A stretch of DNA of 64,000 nt from Exophiala sp. HKRS030 (lineage: Eukaryota > Ascomycota > Eurotiomycetes > Chaetothyriales > Herpotrichiellaceae): positions 6,575,665-6,639,664 of the forward strand of contig JAHWDD010000003.1 in assembly GCA_023897205.1 (NCBI GenBank), in the 5' to 3' direction. Of the stretch, positions 53,553 to 64,000 are shown piece after piece. The stretch's first letter is position 1, and each line of letters starts with the position of its first letter. The notes beneath the pieces were generated by a model, which was not told the DNA's origin, did not search any database, and worked only from the letters and a program-made list of their open reading frames with translations. The position numbers and the translations under genes are program-made.

Positions 53553-55227
53553 TCAAACAGAACCGAGGCCTGGTGAGGCTGCAGCCACAGGATCGGTAGT
53601 TGGTTCACTCATTTTGCCCTTCCCGAGCACGAATTCTGTGTCATGATTTAGTTTTCGCCGCCACCACTTTGTTAGCCAGGTCCAAAGTCCCTCCTGCACA
53701 CCAAGGCGCTCCATTACCTCCTCTTTCAGAATCGGCTCGACCCAGAGAAATCGGAGTACGCCTATGGCCACAGCTGTGAAAGGGAGAGCGAACGCCAGCC
53801 AAATCGCCAGATAAGATACCTGGTTGTCACCAAAGATACCGGCTGCCATCAACGACTGTGTTGTGTATTTTGGATCGTCAGCTTTCTAGCATTTTGGTCG
53901 TCTGCAGGTGGGTCAAGCAGGAGGAACACTTACCGAGACGAATATTCCAGGCAGAAACAGCACAATCACGTAGGCAGTCCCTCGGAAATGGTTCTGCGAC
54001 AGATATTGCAATTTGGCCGAGCTGAAGGCGATAGTAGTTTGCTGAGAGATTGATCTCTTGCTCAGTATCTCAACAAGCTGGTCGTTAAGAAGATTTGCCT
54101 GCCTTTTGTGGCTGTTCAATATCCATTCAAGCTTTTCAAGTTGATGGCGTAAGTCTTCTTTAATTCCAAAGCTTCTGGCCGCACGCGAGTTCATAGTCCA
54201 GGGACCCTTGGCCATTTGGGTCATATCTGCGATTGTTGAGAGATTAATTGATAAGCCAATGAGCATTAGCTGTAGAGTCGACAATAGCACTGCCGGTGGG
54301 GGTTCTTGTTGAGCCACCATGTCTGATCTCTGCGCAAAGATATCAGATTTCCACAAGACGTGTAGAATTGGGAGGGACGGGTACCATTATGAAGATGTTT
54401 CTCTCGATGTCTCGCAGAGCTGCCGTCCATCCAATTTTGCAAAGATTCAGCAGGTTAGCCACACCCATGTCCTCTCTGCGATGGCTGTCTTCACCTTCGC
54501 CATTAAGAAAAACCAAGACTGAATCATAGTCCTCCATAAGAAACCAAATTGGCTTATCTTCTTCGCTGCTTAATTGATGGAAAATGGTGATATGATTGAC
54601 CACCCAGCAAAGTATATTCGTGTCACGACGGGGTTGCGGACAGACATTTCTCAATGAGAACAAAATCTTCATCTGCGCCTGTCTTTCAGGGTCCATGGCT
54701 ATTCCAAAGGTGTAGGTTGTTTCGCAGATCTTGGAGAATTGCCCCATCTGAGAAAGGATGCCTAAGATTGCCGGTTTTATATCAAGTTCCGATACGAGCG
54801 TTTCGAGATCTCGAATTACGCCGCTGGCTACATGTTCCTCTGCAGGACTTCGTGCGGTCAAGGAAGCGAGACGGTGAACAAGGCTGAGAGTCCTGATTGT
54901 CAACCGAGCTCCACAGACTTCCAACTCTAGACTTACACGACTGACTGTCTCGCGGGCATGCCTAATCTTCGTCAAGCTCAGAACATTTGAATGGTTCTTC
55001 TATAGTCTTGCTTGGGGCTCACCATCAATTTGCATCCACGGTCTGGAAACATCGCTCGTTCCGGCAACGAAATGCGATCTTCGCCGAAAGAATCCTTCAT
55101 CATCAGTCATGGCTGAAGTACTTCGTAACAAACGAATAAATTTATCTCTATCGAAATGGAAAGACGCGTTGATAGCGCGCGACCACTCCAAGTCTTCATC
55201 ATTTATTACAGTAAGGAAAGAATCCAT
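53553..55227 (-). CDS. CorA-like two-helix membrane protein
   Basis: Supported exons: 55227-55023, ~54975-54385, 54329-53934 and 53855-53553; about 495 aa. The first part ends with RRRSHFVAGTSDVSRPWMQIDG; the middle is helical and soluble; near the C-terminus a long helix (~EDLRHQLEKLEWILNSHKR) leads to AYVIVLFLPGIFVS and, after an intron, a second membrane helix (YLAIWLAFALPFTAVAIGVL) and a basic tail. This matches fungal CorA-like/ZntB-like proteins with a degenerate GMN loop, often found near NLR-type genes. The first junction is unresolved: the GTGAGC donor at 55022 and the nearest acceptor leave the frame off by one base; a 25-nt micro-exon with a further 53-nt intron would fix it, or the gene is frameshifted. 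Confidence 0.6.
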
Positions 55228-55583
55228 TACTCAGATGTGCGGCTGAACGATGAAGCAGAATGATTAGTTTTGAGGCTGAGTGCGATGGTGGTCGTGCTTT
55301 GCCAGCGTTCTACCAAGATGCCCCCCTCCTTTCTTGGCAGACGATGCGAGTACCCTTTATGCAAGGGTCCGAATTAGGGCAGCCTACGCTTTAAATCTGT
55401 CATCCTCTAGAGAAGAACGCAGCCTTTTTTCCACTAGGTTTCAAGCGTTGTGAGCATAACATTAATCTGGATTCAGAGGGCGGATATACATTGACTTCCG
55501 CTGTGATATGTAGAGGACGGGTCCCCAGAGATACCCTACAATACATCTCAACTCAAGACCCGCTGAGACCCCTGATCTTATCT
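55228..55583. other. Intergenic region or extra 3' exon of the caspase-like gene
   Basis: 356 bp. The caspase-like ORF runs into GTATGT just before its stop; splicing to GGGTATCTCTGG (near 55535) would add about 24 residues. Confidence 0.4.
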
Positions 55584-58139
55584 TCACATACCTTTTCCTG
55601 CCAGAATTCTGCGGACTTCACGATTGCCCACCATGTCAGTCTTCTTTGCCACCATATCTTGAAAGCGGGAATTTGGCATATTCTTCACCAATTTCCCCCA
55701 GCCTCGCCCCAGCCAAGGGTCGGAAGACACCAGGTCATTGACTGCAGTCAATGTGTCCGAAAGCACGGCCATGCTTTTGGAGTTCCTGCCATTAGTCTGT
55801 CGTAGCAGCAGCTCTCTTTTCGCCACAGCTCGCTCGCGTTCCACCAGCCTGCGTTCTATCAGCCGGACAGACTCTTCGTGTCTGCGTTTCCTCTCTTCTG
55901 CAAGTTTCTCCCTCTCTTCGAGCTCCCTAATTTTGTCTTCTGCGAGGTTCAACCCGACTTGATGTTGCTTGAGTTTATCCTTAGCGACATCAACTCCGTG
56001 ATCAAGCTCTTTGACCTGGACTTCCGCGACTGCCGCATCGTTCCTAAGCACCATCCGTGCGAGATTCACTTTGTGTTGTTGATACCGAACTCTCTCTTCT
56101 ATAACGTCTGCCTCATGCTGAAATTCTGCGAGCTTTAACTCAGCATAATACTGCTGCCGCGTAATTTCATACTTGACAGAATTTATCTCGTTCTTGAGCT
56201 CCTTGAGCTTTGCTTCCGCGAGACCCATGTCCATCTGCTGCTGCATGACTTTCTGTTGAGCAGCCTTTACCTCTCCCTCCAGCTCTTTCATCCCAGTCGC
56301 AGTGACGTTCACTTCATTCTTCAGCTCTTTTAGTTTCTCACCTCCGGCATCCACCTCTACTCGCTGCTTCAACAAATCTCCCTTGACGGCTTCCACCTTC
56401 CTCTCGAGCACTGTTCCCTCGAGAATTTTCCATTCCCTATTACTCACGTCTAGCTCCCTTCGCATGAGCTCTAGCTCTCGTCGCTCAAGCCTCCTCTCTG
56501 TTCGATTGATTTGGTCCCCCTCAGAACGCCCTCTTTCAATAGCCATGGGGTTCATTCCTGCAGGCTCAACTTGGAATCCACGCTTCGAAAGTGCTTGGTC
56601 AGCTGGAGTAATACCTATCGCCCGAGTCGGTACTGCCACTGAGGGTCTGCGTTCATCCAGTGTCGTCTGCTTTTGCTTCGCTCTCACGAGCGGGGAGAAA
56701 GCGGTGGCGACTTCTAACGCCCCTGCAGCGCGGCCAGGAGCTAGAAGATTGTCAGAGTGTACGACACCTAGATTCTCATATGAAGTGTTGTGCTGGACCG
56801 TTTGCCAGAGCCAAATGGGGACAGTCACCAGCAGGATGCTGGAGTCGCTCTCGAATATTCCGTGGCAGACCACCTTGCTCGCAACGTTCACCTCGATGCT
56901 GGCAATGTTCGATGGCCTGTGTTCGAACATATCCATCCAGTCCGCATCTAGGAGCTGCTCGGCAGGATTTCGCAAACGTATTTTGATTAGAACTCGGACA
57001 TCGGACAGATCCGTCAGGTTGTTGATGGTGTCCTGCCACAGTCTCGCCTGTGATGTGATCGATGCAGTAGACGAGCCAAGGCCGGAGTCGGTGTCCGCAC
57101 CTGCTGCAGTAGCGCCGGTCTGCGGAGAAGACTTCCAATTCATGTCTTGGAGGAAAATGCCGGTTCGAAATGAGGGTCCGGAATACCGGCGCCAGAGAGG
57201 TGCTTGGACGAGTTTGTAGTGACGTGTCTTCTCCGTAGAAGTGAGAAGAGTATAGTACCAATTGGCACCTTGGCCGCTCTGCCTGGCCCGTTTCCTGAGT
57301 TCCTCGGCCAGGGCGGCCGTGAATGAACTCTTCCTCATAGCTGACGCCTCTTCTAGAGCGCTAGAGGCGCCGAGGATTTCAGACCTTTGGTTCCAGATTT
57401 CGTATTCGCCTTCCTGAATCATGGCGAGGGCGTAACAGCAGTCGAAGATGAAGAGAACGTCGGCGCGCATGTTCATCAATATCGGTTGACACTGTCGGAA
57501 TTGCAAACGATGAGTCGGGCTCGATTGCGTCGGCTGCCACACGTACGGCGCCGCTGTATCTCCGGGTTTCTTGCCATCCAGAGTACCGCCGTGTCCGACA
57601 TAGTACAAAATGAGGAGGTTTGATTCATCCTGTTTGCTGACTATCCGGATCGCCTCGTCCAGTTTGTCCTTGAATTCGTTATAGATGTCGACATTCGCCT
57701 TTTTGGAATCGGGGTGGTTGTCGAGAATATGGGTCTCCACCTTGTAGTTGTAATCCTTGAAAACAGCTCCTAGTTCGTCGGCATGTTTCCTCAAGTGGCT
57801 AACATCGCTCACTTCCCAATACGCCATGAGGACCACGACATTTTTGTACTGTACGTCAACCGCCGGCAATTTCCTCAAAGCGTTGTTCATATCATCCCTC
57901 CACGTCTTCAGATTATCCAGATGGTCCTTTGTTGGCGGGATGCAGCCGCATTCCACAAGTGTTTTACCCGTAAGAATTGCATTGACAGCCTCGTCATCTG
58001 GAACAGACTCTCCCTCGGCGACGTTGTCATTGTGCTGTTGTTCTTCGCTCTGGCGACCCAACTGCTCGATGTCGTTCTGCGCAACTTCCATAATCCTACC
58101 AGCCTTTTCGGCACCCGAGTCAGGAGTCGCGCTACTCAT
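55584..58139 (-). CDS. Caspase-like (clan CD, C14-type) protease with long C-terminal coiled coil
   Basis: Intron-free ORF, 851 aa. The fold starts with NVVVLMAYWE (~100-109) and HADELGAVFKDYNYKVE; the catalytic His is in LILYYVGHGG (His183) and the catalytic Cys in VLFIFDCCYA (Cys235), the standard fungal caspase-like dyad. Residues ~350-500 hold a middle domain of unknown type (DLSDVRVLIKIRLR, WLWQTVQHNT). Residues ~550-790 form a highly charged coiled coil with internal repeats (KLKELKNEVN / KLKELKNEIN). There is no HET, NACHT or NB-ARC domain, so activation may rely on coiled-coil oligomerisation. It heads a co-oriented trio with the CorA-like and acidic-tail genes, suggesting a protease-controlled death or incompatibility module. 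Confidence 0.82.
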   Translation of the reverse strand: MSSATPDSGAEKAGRIMEVAQNDIEQLGRQSEEQQHNDNVAEGESVPDDEAVNAILTGKTLVECGCIPPTKDHLDNLKTWRDDMNNALRKLPAVDVQYKNVVVLMAYWEVSDVSHLRKHADELGAVFKDYNYKVETHILDNHPDSKKANVDIYNEFKDKLDEAIRIVSKQDESNLLILYYVGHGGTLDGKKPGDTAAPYVWQPTQSSPTHRLQFRQCQPILMNMRADVLFIFDCCYALAMIQEGEYEIWNQRSEILGASSALEEASAMRKSSFTAALAEELRKRARQSGQGANWYYTLLTSTEKTRHYKLVQAPLWRRYSGPSFRTGIFLQDMNWKSSPQTGATAAGADTDSGLGSSTASITSQARLWQDTINNLTDLSDVRVLIKIRLRNPAEQLLDADWMDMFEHRPSNIASIEVNVASKVVCHGIFESDSSILLVTVPIWLWQTVQHNTSYENLGVVHSDNLLAPGRAAGALEVATAFSPLVRAKQKQTTLDERRPSVAVPTRAIGITPADQALSKRGFQVEPAGMNPMAIERGRSEGDQINRTERRLERRELELMRRELDVSNREWKILEGTVLERKVEAVKGDLLKQRVEVDAGGEKLKELKNEVNVTATGMKELEGEVKAAQQKVMQQQMDMGLAEAKLKELKNEINSVKYEITRQQYYAELKLAEFQHEADVIEERVRYQQHKVNLARMVLRNDAAVAEVQVKELDHGVDVAKDKLKQHQVGLNLAEDKIRELEEREKLAEERKRRHEESVRLIERRLVERERAVAKRELLLRQTNGRNSKSMAVLSDTLTAVNDLVSSDPWLGRGWGKLVKNMPNSRFQDMVAKKTDMVGNREVRRILAGKGM

Positions 58140-58593
58140 AGTGACATGTTAAATTGTCTTGGGCCTCGTGCTGGTTATGTCTCGGCTAGATATCAATTTG
58201 CGAACGCTTCTCAGTGGAAGAGCTATAACAACGCTGGCAGCTCTACCCAACTCTCTCAAGTCCCCTCAGGATCCTAGAATCTTGGACTCCGAACCTAAGA
58301 ACGGGACTGAGCCATGGCTGATAAAAAGAACAAACAGAGTGAGTATCGGGCTGCCCGAGTGGGCTGAGCAGCTGACCGTCAGGCTGAGCCCAAGTTGAGG
58401 AGGGTCACATGACATCAAGTAAAGCGGCAATATTGGCATTTACATAAACGGTTGCCAACGCGTGCTCAGCTTGACTGCAGAACACCGAGTCACCTTGCTC
58501 CAGTGCGGTGTTAAAATAAGAGGATGTAATATTGAAGATATCCGCGTAGACGCCTATAGATCTTTATCGGGTAGCACCCTTGATCGTCGCACG
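58140..58593. other. Intergenic region
   Basis: 454 bp between the caspase-like start and the NCS1 permease stop, same strand; no gene seen. Confidence 0.6.
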
Positions 58594-60344
58594 TCATACA
58601 GTGGTAACCTCTTTATCCACAGTTTTCGAATCCCTAGGATAGCTAAGCTGCCCTTCTTTCTCCTCGGAATCCGTCTCTTCCAGCAGTGATACACCAAGCT
58701 TGGAAGCTTCCTCACTCGTAAAAGTACTGTAGTAGTCCATGTCGTCGTATGCACCGAGACCTTTGGGTGGGAATACCTTATTCAATCCATAATAGAGGGT
58801 GAAACTGATTGCCAGGCCCAATGGAAATGCAAGATAAAACATATCCATGCACGCTTTCGGGACAACCACGGTTTTATTGACGTTGGCAATGAATCCAGGC
58901 AGCTGTGGAGCCCACCCACAAACCCATGCCACAAAGGCGCGGGGGTTGACGCCATGGAAGTAATAGTAGATACCTGCCGGAGAAGGAGTATACAGGTCCG
59001 TCAACTTGATCTTTCGCGAGCGGATGAGGAAGTAATCGCAGATCTGGATGCCGCACATAGGTCCGAGAAACACGGAGTCTACAGTAAGAAATAGTCATTA
59101 GCTTTCTTGCCGGCCCGGGGGGGATCATGTCGAATCATCGGATATAGGGACTTACAGGCACCCATGACACTGATAAAAGTCCCAGCTGACGCAAGTAACT
59201 CCCATGGACACATGGCAATCGAGATGATCAAAGCCAAGTATGCTCCTCGCCTGATGTTGAAGAACTTGGGGAATAGACCTGCCAGATCCATACCAGCGGA
59301 AAAGGCATTGTCGATCGTGTTGATGGCCAACTGGCAAACCACCAGCCCACAGCCACCAAAGAAGGCAGCAGCTCGTGACTTGGCATTGTAGTCGGCATCG
59401 AGCCAGTGAAGGAGAAGGTCAGGTGGATTCCAGTAAGCTTGACCGTAGAGTTGAATGGAGGCTGAACTTGTGAGGCAGCCGAACAGAGGCAGAATTGTGC
59501 CCAGTGTGAGAATGGAGAACCACTGCCCAAATATCTGATCGCCCGGCTTGCGAGCGAATCGAGAATAGTCGGCTTGGTTTGTGAGCCCGACAGCAATACC
59601 CCCAATGACCGTCGTTATGCCCTGCACGATGGCCCACCCTAGTTGACTGCCGGATTGAGCCTGCGCAGGGGCCGACAAGAGAGGGCCACCTCCGTGAGCT
59701 GTAGAAAGGACGTAAATCATCATCGAGATGAGTGTGACAATCGAGATGGTGTTCATCACGAAGAGTAGACGCCTCGTCTTTTCAGGGGGGATGTAGAGCA
59801 TCGGTATAGTTATGATGTTGTATACAATCCACCCAGTCAACAACTTCGTGGTTGTGTTTGCAGACTCGGGTAGTGTGTTCTTCATATGGTGGAAGGAGGA
59901 GAATATCGAGCTGAGTACTGCAGACACGCAAAGACCACCGGTCCAGGATTGTACGCAGAACCAAGTCAGACTCAGAACAATACGTTGGACAATTATGAGA
60001 TAGGCACCCCAGACACCCCAGATCCCCCGCGAGAGGACCGGGAAGCCAATGTGCCAGGTCGCACCGACCATACCATTGCAGATTGCAACTCCAGCGATGA
60101 TGATTTTGCCGATGATGACCGCGATCATAGTCTGCCACACCGACAGGCCGACGGCAATCAAGGAAGCACCCAGTTGCCAATTGCTCAGAGCGATTTGGTT
60201 GATTGCCCAGAATGACAAGTACGCCCAGGTGTCCCAGAGGCGCCGGGAGGGAGGAAGCGGTCGGATATCATCGTTGATCCAGACTGACGACTCTCCAGGG
60301 AGCCGCAGGTGGAATTGTCGTGACTTGAAGCTTGGTATCTTCAT
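58594..60344 (-). CDS. NCS1-family permease (uracil/allantoin/hydantoin type)
   Basis: Two exons: 60344-59156 and 59078-58594 (77-nt intron), giving 557 aa with 12 membrane segments. Family motifs: NDDIRPLPPSRRLWDTWAYLSFW (24 on), LIAVGLSVWQTMIAVIIGK, CNGMVGATWHIGFPVLSRGIWG, NQADYSRFARKPGD, and after the intron GPMCGIQICDYFLIR. NCS1 proteins import uracil, allantoin, purines, thiamine precursors or hydantoins. Only 60344 is an ATG consistent with the conserved N-terminus. The gene is divergent from a HyuA-DUF917 hydrolase, so a cyclic amide/hydantoin-like substrate is a reasonable inference. Confidence 0.92.
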
Positions 60345-61247
60345 GTTGCTGAGCTTAGGAAGAGGATTGCAGTACAAGGCGTGGACGAGGCTGCTCTACG
60401 ATTTATGTGCGGTGGGCGAGGAATAGAAGTAGCATTTCTTTTAGGACTGCCTAAGGCCTGTTATACTGGCCCGATGGAATGATAAGTCGATGTATTCACT
60501 CCATGTGAGCAGATAGTTGAGGAGGAACGTTATCGAACGACCAGACCATAAGAAAGCCACAAGATAGGGAATATTGTCTGAAAGAGTGTAATGGTAAAAT
60601 GCAATATTCGTGATACAACGGAGGCTCTAGACCCAGATTGCGAGGCAACCCGTGCGTAGCCTGCTACTGGGTTCGGAAGCAAACATATTCGTTGTCTAGG
60701 CTAGGCCACGCCACCCCTAGAAGATAACCTTTCTTTCAAGCCATTTTGCTTTCGCCATGCCCGGGACGTTTTGTGAAGATGGGGTCGTCGCCTATCTCGG
60801 CAGATGAGCAGCCAATAATCAAGGCTGAAGAGAGGCGGATATCAGCGAGGTACCTATCTGAACCTATCAGTGATAATCTAGAACGAATCAGAGCACATCG
60901 GAGGAAAAATGAGGGACCAAATCTCTGGGCTGATCAGCTTGGCCGAAGTGTGGAGCCCCAGTCTCCCTCATTGTGAACTTGTTCCGGTCCGTTTTATGGT
61001 CCATGCGTATTCGTTGGGCCAAAAAAACACACATACAAATGAGAAGACGTAAACTCTGCCATTCCTTCCAACCTATCCTGGGCGTAGGAGTGAGAGGATT
61101 GCTTATTTCGATCTGGCCCATACACAACCCCTGCATGCAGTTTACCTAACCAGCCCTCGACGAAAGGTATCTTGGACGAAAGGTTATATTGATATCAATC
61201 TCTGGCAAAGTTGGTCTTCCATAGCAAAAAGAAACCCCTGTGAAGCA
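60345..61247. promoter_or_regulatory. Divergent promoter of NCS1 permease and HyuA-DUF917 genes
   Basis: 903 bp. A 76-codon ORF (60746-60976) has no family resemblance; nothing else identified. Confidence 0.55.
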
Positions 61248-64000
61248 ATGGGCTCAATAAGGACAAAACGGGCACTTAGGATCGGTGTCGACGTTGGTGG
61301 CACCAATACCGATGCTGTGCTGCTCGACCTGGACGCTGTTGATCAGCCAGACCGTGGAGTCTTGGCCTTTCATAAAACACCAACATCGAGTCCTAATGTT
61401 ACAGATGGCATTGAAACGGCAGTAGGGAATGTTCTCGGTCAAGCGGGTGACTGCATTTCTGAAATCAGCTGCCTTGTCGTAGGTACGACGCACTTTCTCA
61501 ACGCTGTGATCGAACGCGATAGGCATCGACTTTCAAAGGTTGCCGTAATTCGACTGTCAAAGAGCTTTACCAAAGACATCCCACCTTTTTCGGATTTTCC
61601 GCCTGCATTAGCCAGCATTCTCCATGGGTATCATGCGTTCATCGATGGCGGTCTTCACATTGACGGCTCCCAGGAAGCCCCAGTCAACGAAATGCAAGTC
61701 TTAAAGGAGTGCGAGACGATCGAGAAGCTAGGAATCAAGGCCGTTGTTATCTCAGGCATATTCTCTCCCATCGACCAGCACTTCCACCAAGAGCAGTCCG
61801 TTCGTCGAATCATGCAAGAACGATTACCTGATGTAGACATCGTCTGCTCTTCCGAGGTTTCAAACATTGGTTTGTTGGAAAGGGAAAACGCGTCAATTTT
61901 AAATGCCTCAATCATGAAGTTTGCTCGACGCACCATCCGGGGATTCCGCGCTGCCATGAGACGTTTGGGCCTCGACTGCACTCTTTTCATCTCCCAGAAT
62001 GACGGCACAGTCATCGACGCCCACTTGGCTGCAAAGTTACCCATCAAGACGTTTTCTTCGGGTCCCACGAACTCCATGCGTGGAGCGGCATATCTGGGTC
62101 TTGGAAGAAGGGGAACGCCAGGTGAGACGCACACTGCGACAATAGTAGTTGACGTCGGTGGTACGACAACGGACTGTGGTGTTCTGTTACCATCGGGTTT
62201 TCCTCGCGCTGCGGCTGCCTATGTCAATGTGGCTGGAGTGACGATGAATTTCAGCATGCCTCATTTAGAGTCTATCGGCCTAGGAGGTGGGTCGATAGTT
62301 CGTGAACGAGGGAATGATGTGTCTATTGGGCCGGACTCGGTTGGGTACCAGCTGACTGAAAAGTCGAAAGTCTTTGGCGGAGACACTTTAACAACAACTG
62401 ATATTGCAGCGGCAGGAGGCCTTGAAATTGGAGATGGATCCTTGGTTGACCATATCACACCCGAAATGATTCAGCGCGTCCGGGCCAAGACGAAGAAAAT
62501 GCTTGAACGTGTTATCGACCGACTCAAGCTCACACCAGCGCCCCTTCCACTACTTCTAGTTGGTGGAGGTTCTATTGTTTGCCCTGAAGAACTCGATGGC
62601 GTGTCTCAAGTGGTGGTTCCGAAATTTCATTCCGTGGCCAATGCCGTCGGGGCTGCAATCTCCAGGGTTTGTGGATCAGTGGATGCTATTTACAATATTG
62701 CAGAGGCTCCATTGTCAGAGGTGTTGGAAGATGCAAAGACTCAGGCTCTGGCAAATGCAGTCAAGGCCGGGGCTGATGCAAGTAATTTGAGTGTGGTCGA
62801 ACTTGACACTCTTCCCATCCCATACGTCTCCGGACAGCTTCGAGTTATCGCGAAAGCCGTTGGCGATCTTTCGCTGGATTATGTCGCTGAAAGCAAAGGT
62901 CGCTCCGAAACGGAGACCGAGGTGGAGGAGAGCCTTATGGAGGCGACAAGAGATGTGAATCCATCCATGAAGGAAGAAAGCGGTATCGGCAAATTTGACT
63001 TTGATGCTTATCGCCCTCTAGTCAAGCGCAACGAAAAATCTGGCGTCCCAGAATGGTTTGTCTCGGAAACTGATATCGAGTGGCTAAGCATAGGATGCTA
63101 CATCTTGGGATGTGCCGGTGGTGGCTCACCCAAATCCGAATTCCTGAAGCTTCGAGATCAATTGCGTGGAGGTTCGTCGGTTCGCATCATTGATAGCTCG
63201 TCCCTGCAAGATGATGCCACAATCTACTGTAAGTTCGGACGAACTCAGTATTCTCTCTTTTCAATTGCTAACACGACCGTAGGGGGTGGAATGATGGGTT
63301 CACCAGCAGTGTCAATCGAGAGGCTGAATTCGTCGGAATGCATAACTGCTGTGGGAGACCTGATGGAATACATGGGCCATCAATCATTCGATGCCATTAT
63401 GGGTCTGGAAATTGGAGGTGCTAACGGGCTCGAGCCTCTACTGATCGGATCTTCGCAAGCATTCGATCGACCAGTCATCGACGCTGACTGGATGGGTGAG
63501 TGCACCAACTAAGCCACTTCCGACCGAGTGAGAATTTCACTAACGAGCTAAAGGTCGAGCATATCCGACATATTGGCAAACAACGATCGCAGTACACGAA
63601 AGTGGACAGTTGACTCCATGCGCAATTGCTTCAGGTGACGGGAAAACCATCATTATGACGAAGTCGCCCGACGATGAGATAGTGGATCGTGCCTTGCGGG
63701 CATCCTGCTCAGAAATGGGGTCCAGAGTTGGAATGGCAGCTAGGCCAACAACGACAGATCGTGTGAAGGCATTTGGAGTTATCAATACCTTGTCTCTAGC
63801 CTGGCGTATTGGTAGGACAGTAGCACGGGCTCAACAAGAAAGCACCATCCATACTGTTGCTGAACAGATCATTGACGAGGTTGGAGGCCCAACAACAGCA
63901 AAGATTTTGTTCCGAGGTAAGATAACTGCAGTGGAGCGAAGGATTTACAAAGGACATTCATACGGAGAGATCACCATCAGTCAAACCGACAAAGATGAAG
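61248..64000 (+). CDS. Hydantoinase/oxoprolinase (HyuA)-DUF917 fusion protein, partial at right edge
   Basis: Exons 61248-63228, 63283-63495 and 63554 onward, open to the window end. Residues 1-~560 form an ATP-dependent hydantoinase/oxoprolinase A unit: phosphate-binding GVDVGGTNTDAVLLD (~13-27), GTTHFLNAVIER, SGPTNSMRGAAYLG and IVVDVGGTTTDCG, then the SIGLGGGSIV region. From ~610 a DUF917 domain begins (WLSIGCYILGCAGGGSPKSE) and continues past the introns with ADWMGRAYP and ERRIYKGHSYGEI. Such fungal fusions are ~980 aa, so perhaps 60-80 residues lie beyond the window. The first intron (54 nt) is 3n and stop-free. It probably opens a cyclic amide imported by the divergent NCS1 permease. Confidence 0.9.

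Noticed and set aside
60746..60976. 76-codon ORF in the NCS1/HyuA promoter
   Set aside because: No recognisable motif and no splice partner.
1..64000. Secondary-metabolite backbone gene (PKS, NRPS, terpene synthase) for the gene islands
   Set aside because: No ketosynthase, adenylation-condensation or terpene synthase motifs were seen; the islands look catabolic.

Overview
The window is nuclear DNA from a filamentous ascomycete (Pezizomycotina). Genes carry short GT-AG introns (mostly 49-125 nt, one of 428 nt), start at single ATGs without ribosome-binding sites, and include fungal-only families: Zn2Cys6 regulators, fungal sugar and Dal5-type MFS transporters, a fungal caspase-like protein and a LAMTOR1/Ego1-like protein. 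The dense mix of MFS transporters, Zn2Cys6 regulators and small-molecule catabolic enzymes would fit a Eurotiomycete such as a black yeast, but that placement is a guess. I see no rRNA, convincing tRNA, CRISPR array or intact transposon.

Layout. 0.2-2.5 kb: a vacuolar DHA2-type MFS exporter. 2.5-7.2 kb: a gene-poor stretch with microsatellites and G/C runs. 7.2-7.6 kb: a small Cys-rich/coiled-coil protein. 8.7-13.9 kb: a peroxisomal fatty-acid group (crotonase-family enzyme, acyl-CoA oxidase, acyl-CoA ligase), all three ending in PTS1-like tripeptides. 14.3-18.8 kb: a secreted Thr-rich wall protein, a LAMTOR1-like lysosomal/vacuolar anchor and a small Ala/Pro-rich protein.

20.5-35.0 kb: catabolic island A, with a carboxymuconolactone-decarboxylase-like protein, TauD dioxygenase, SDR, amidohydrolase/lactonase, sugar-type MFS, Zn2Cys6 regulator, mitochondrial tricarboxylate-type carrier and Dal5-type MFS. 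Three of its promoters share a CGG-N7-CCG element; two copies are identical over 18 bp. 35.9-42.6 kb: a sugar MFS, a fungal anhydro-N-acetylmuramic acid kinase (AnmK) homologue and a second Zn2Cys6 regulator. 42.7-51.4 kb: catabolic island B, with a salicylate-hydroxylase-type FAD monooxygenase, a VOC protein, a Dal5-type MFS, a Zn2Cys6 regulator with remnants of a C2H2 finger, and an FAH-family hydrolase.

51.9-58.1 kb: three co-oriented minus-strand genes that make the best candidate for an undescribed system: a caspase-like protease with a long coiled coil, a CorA-like two-helix membrane protein, and a protein of unknown function with a poly-acidic tail whose pattern suggests a gasdermin-like pore former. 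This would be a fungal cell-death/allorecognition module; the assignment is inference. 58.6-64.0 kb: an NCS1 (uracil/allantoin/hydantoin-type) permease divergent from a HyuA-DUF917 fusion hydrolase that runs off the right edge.
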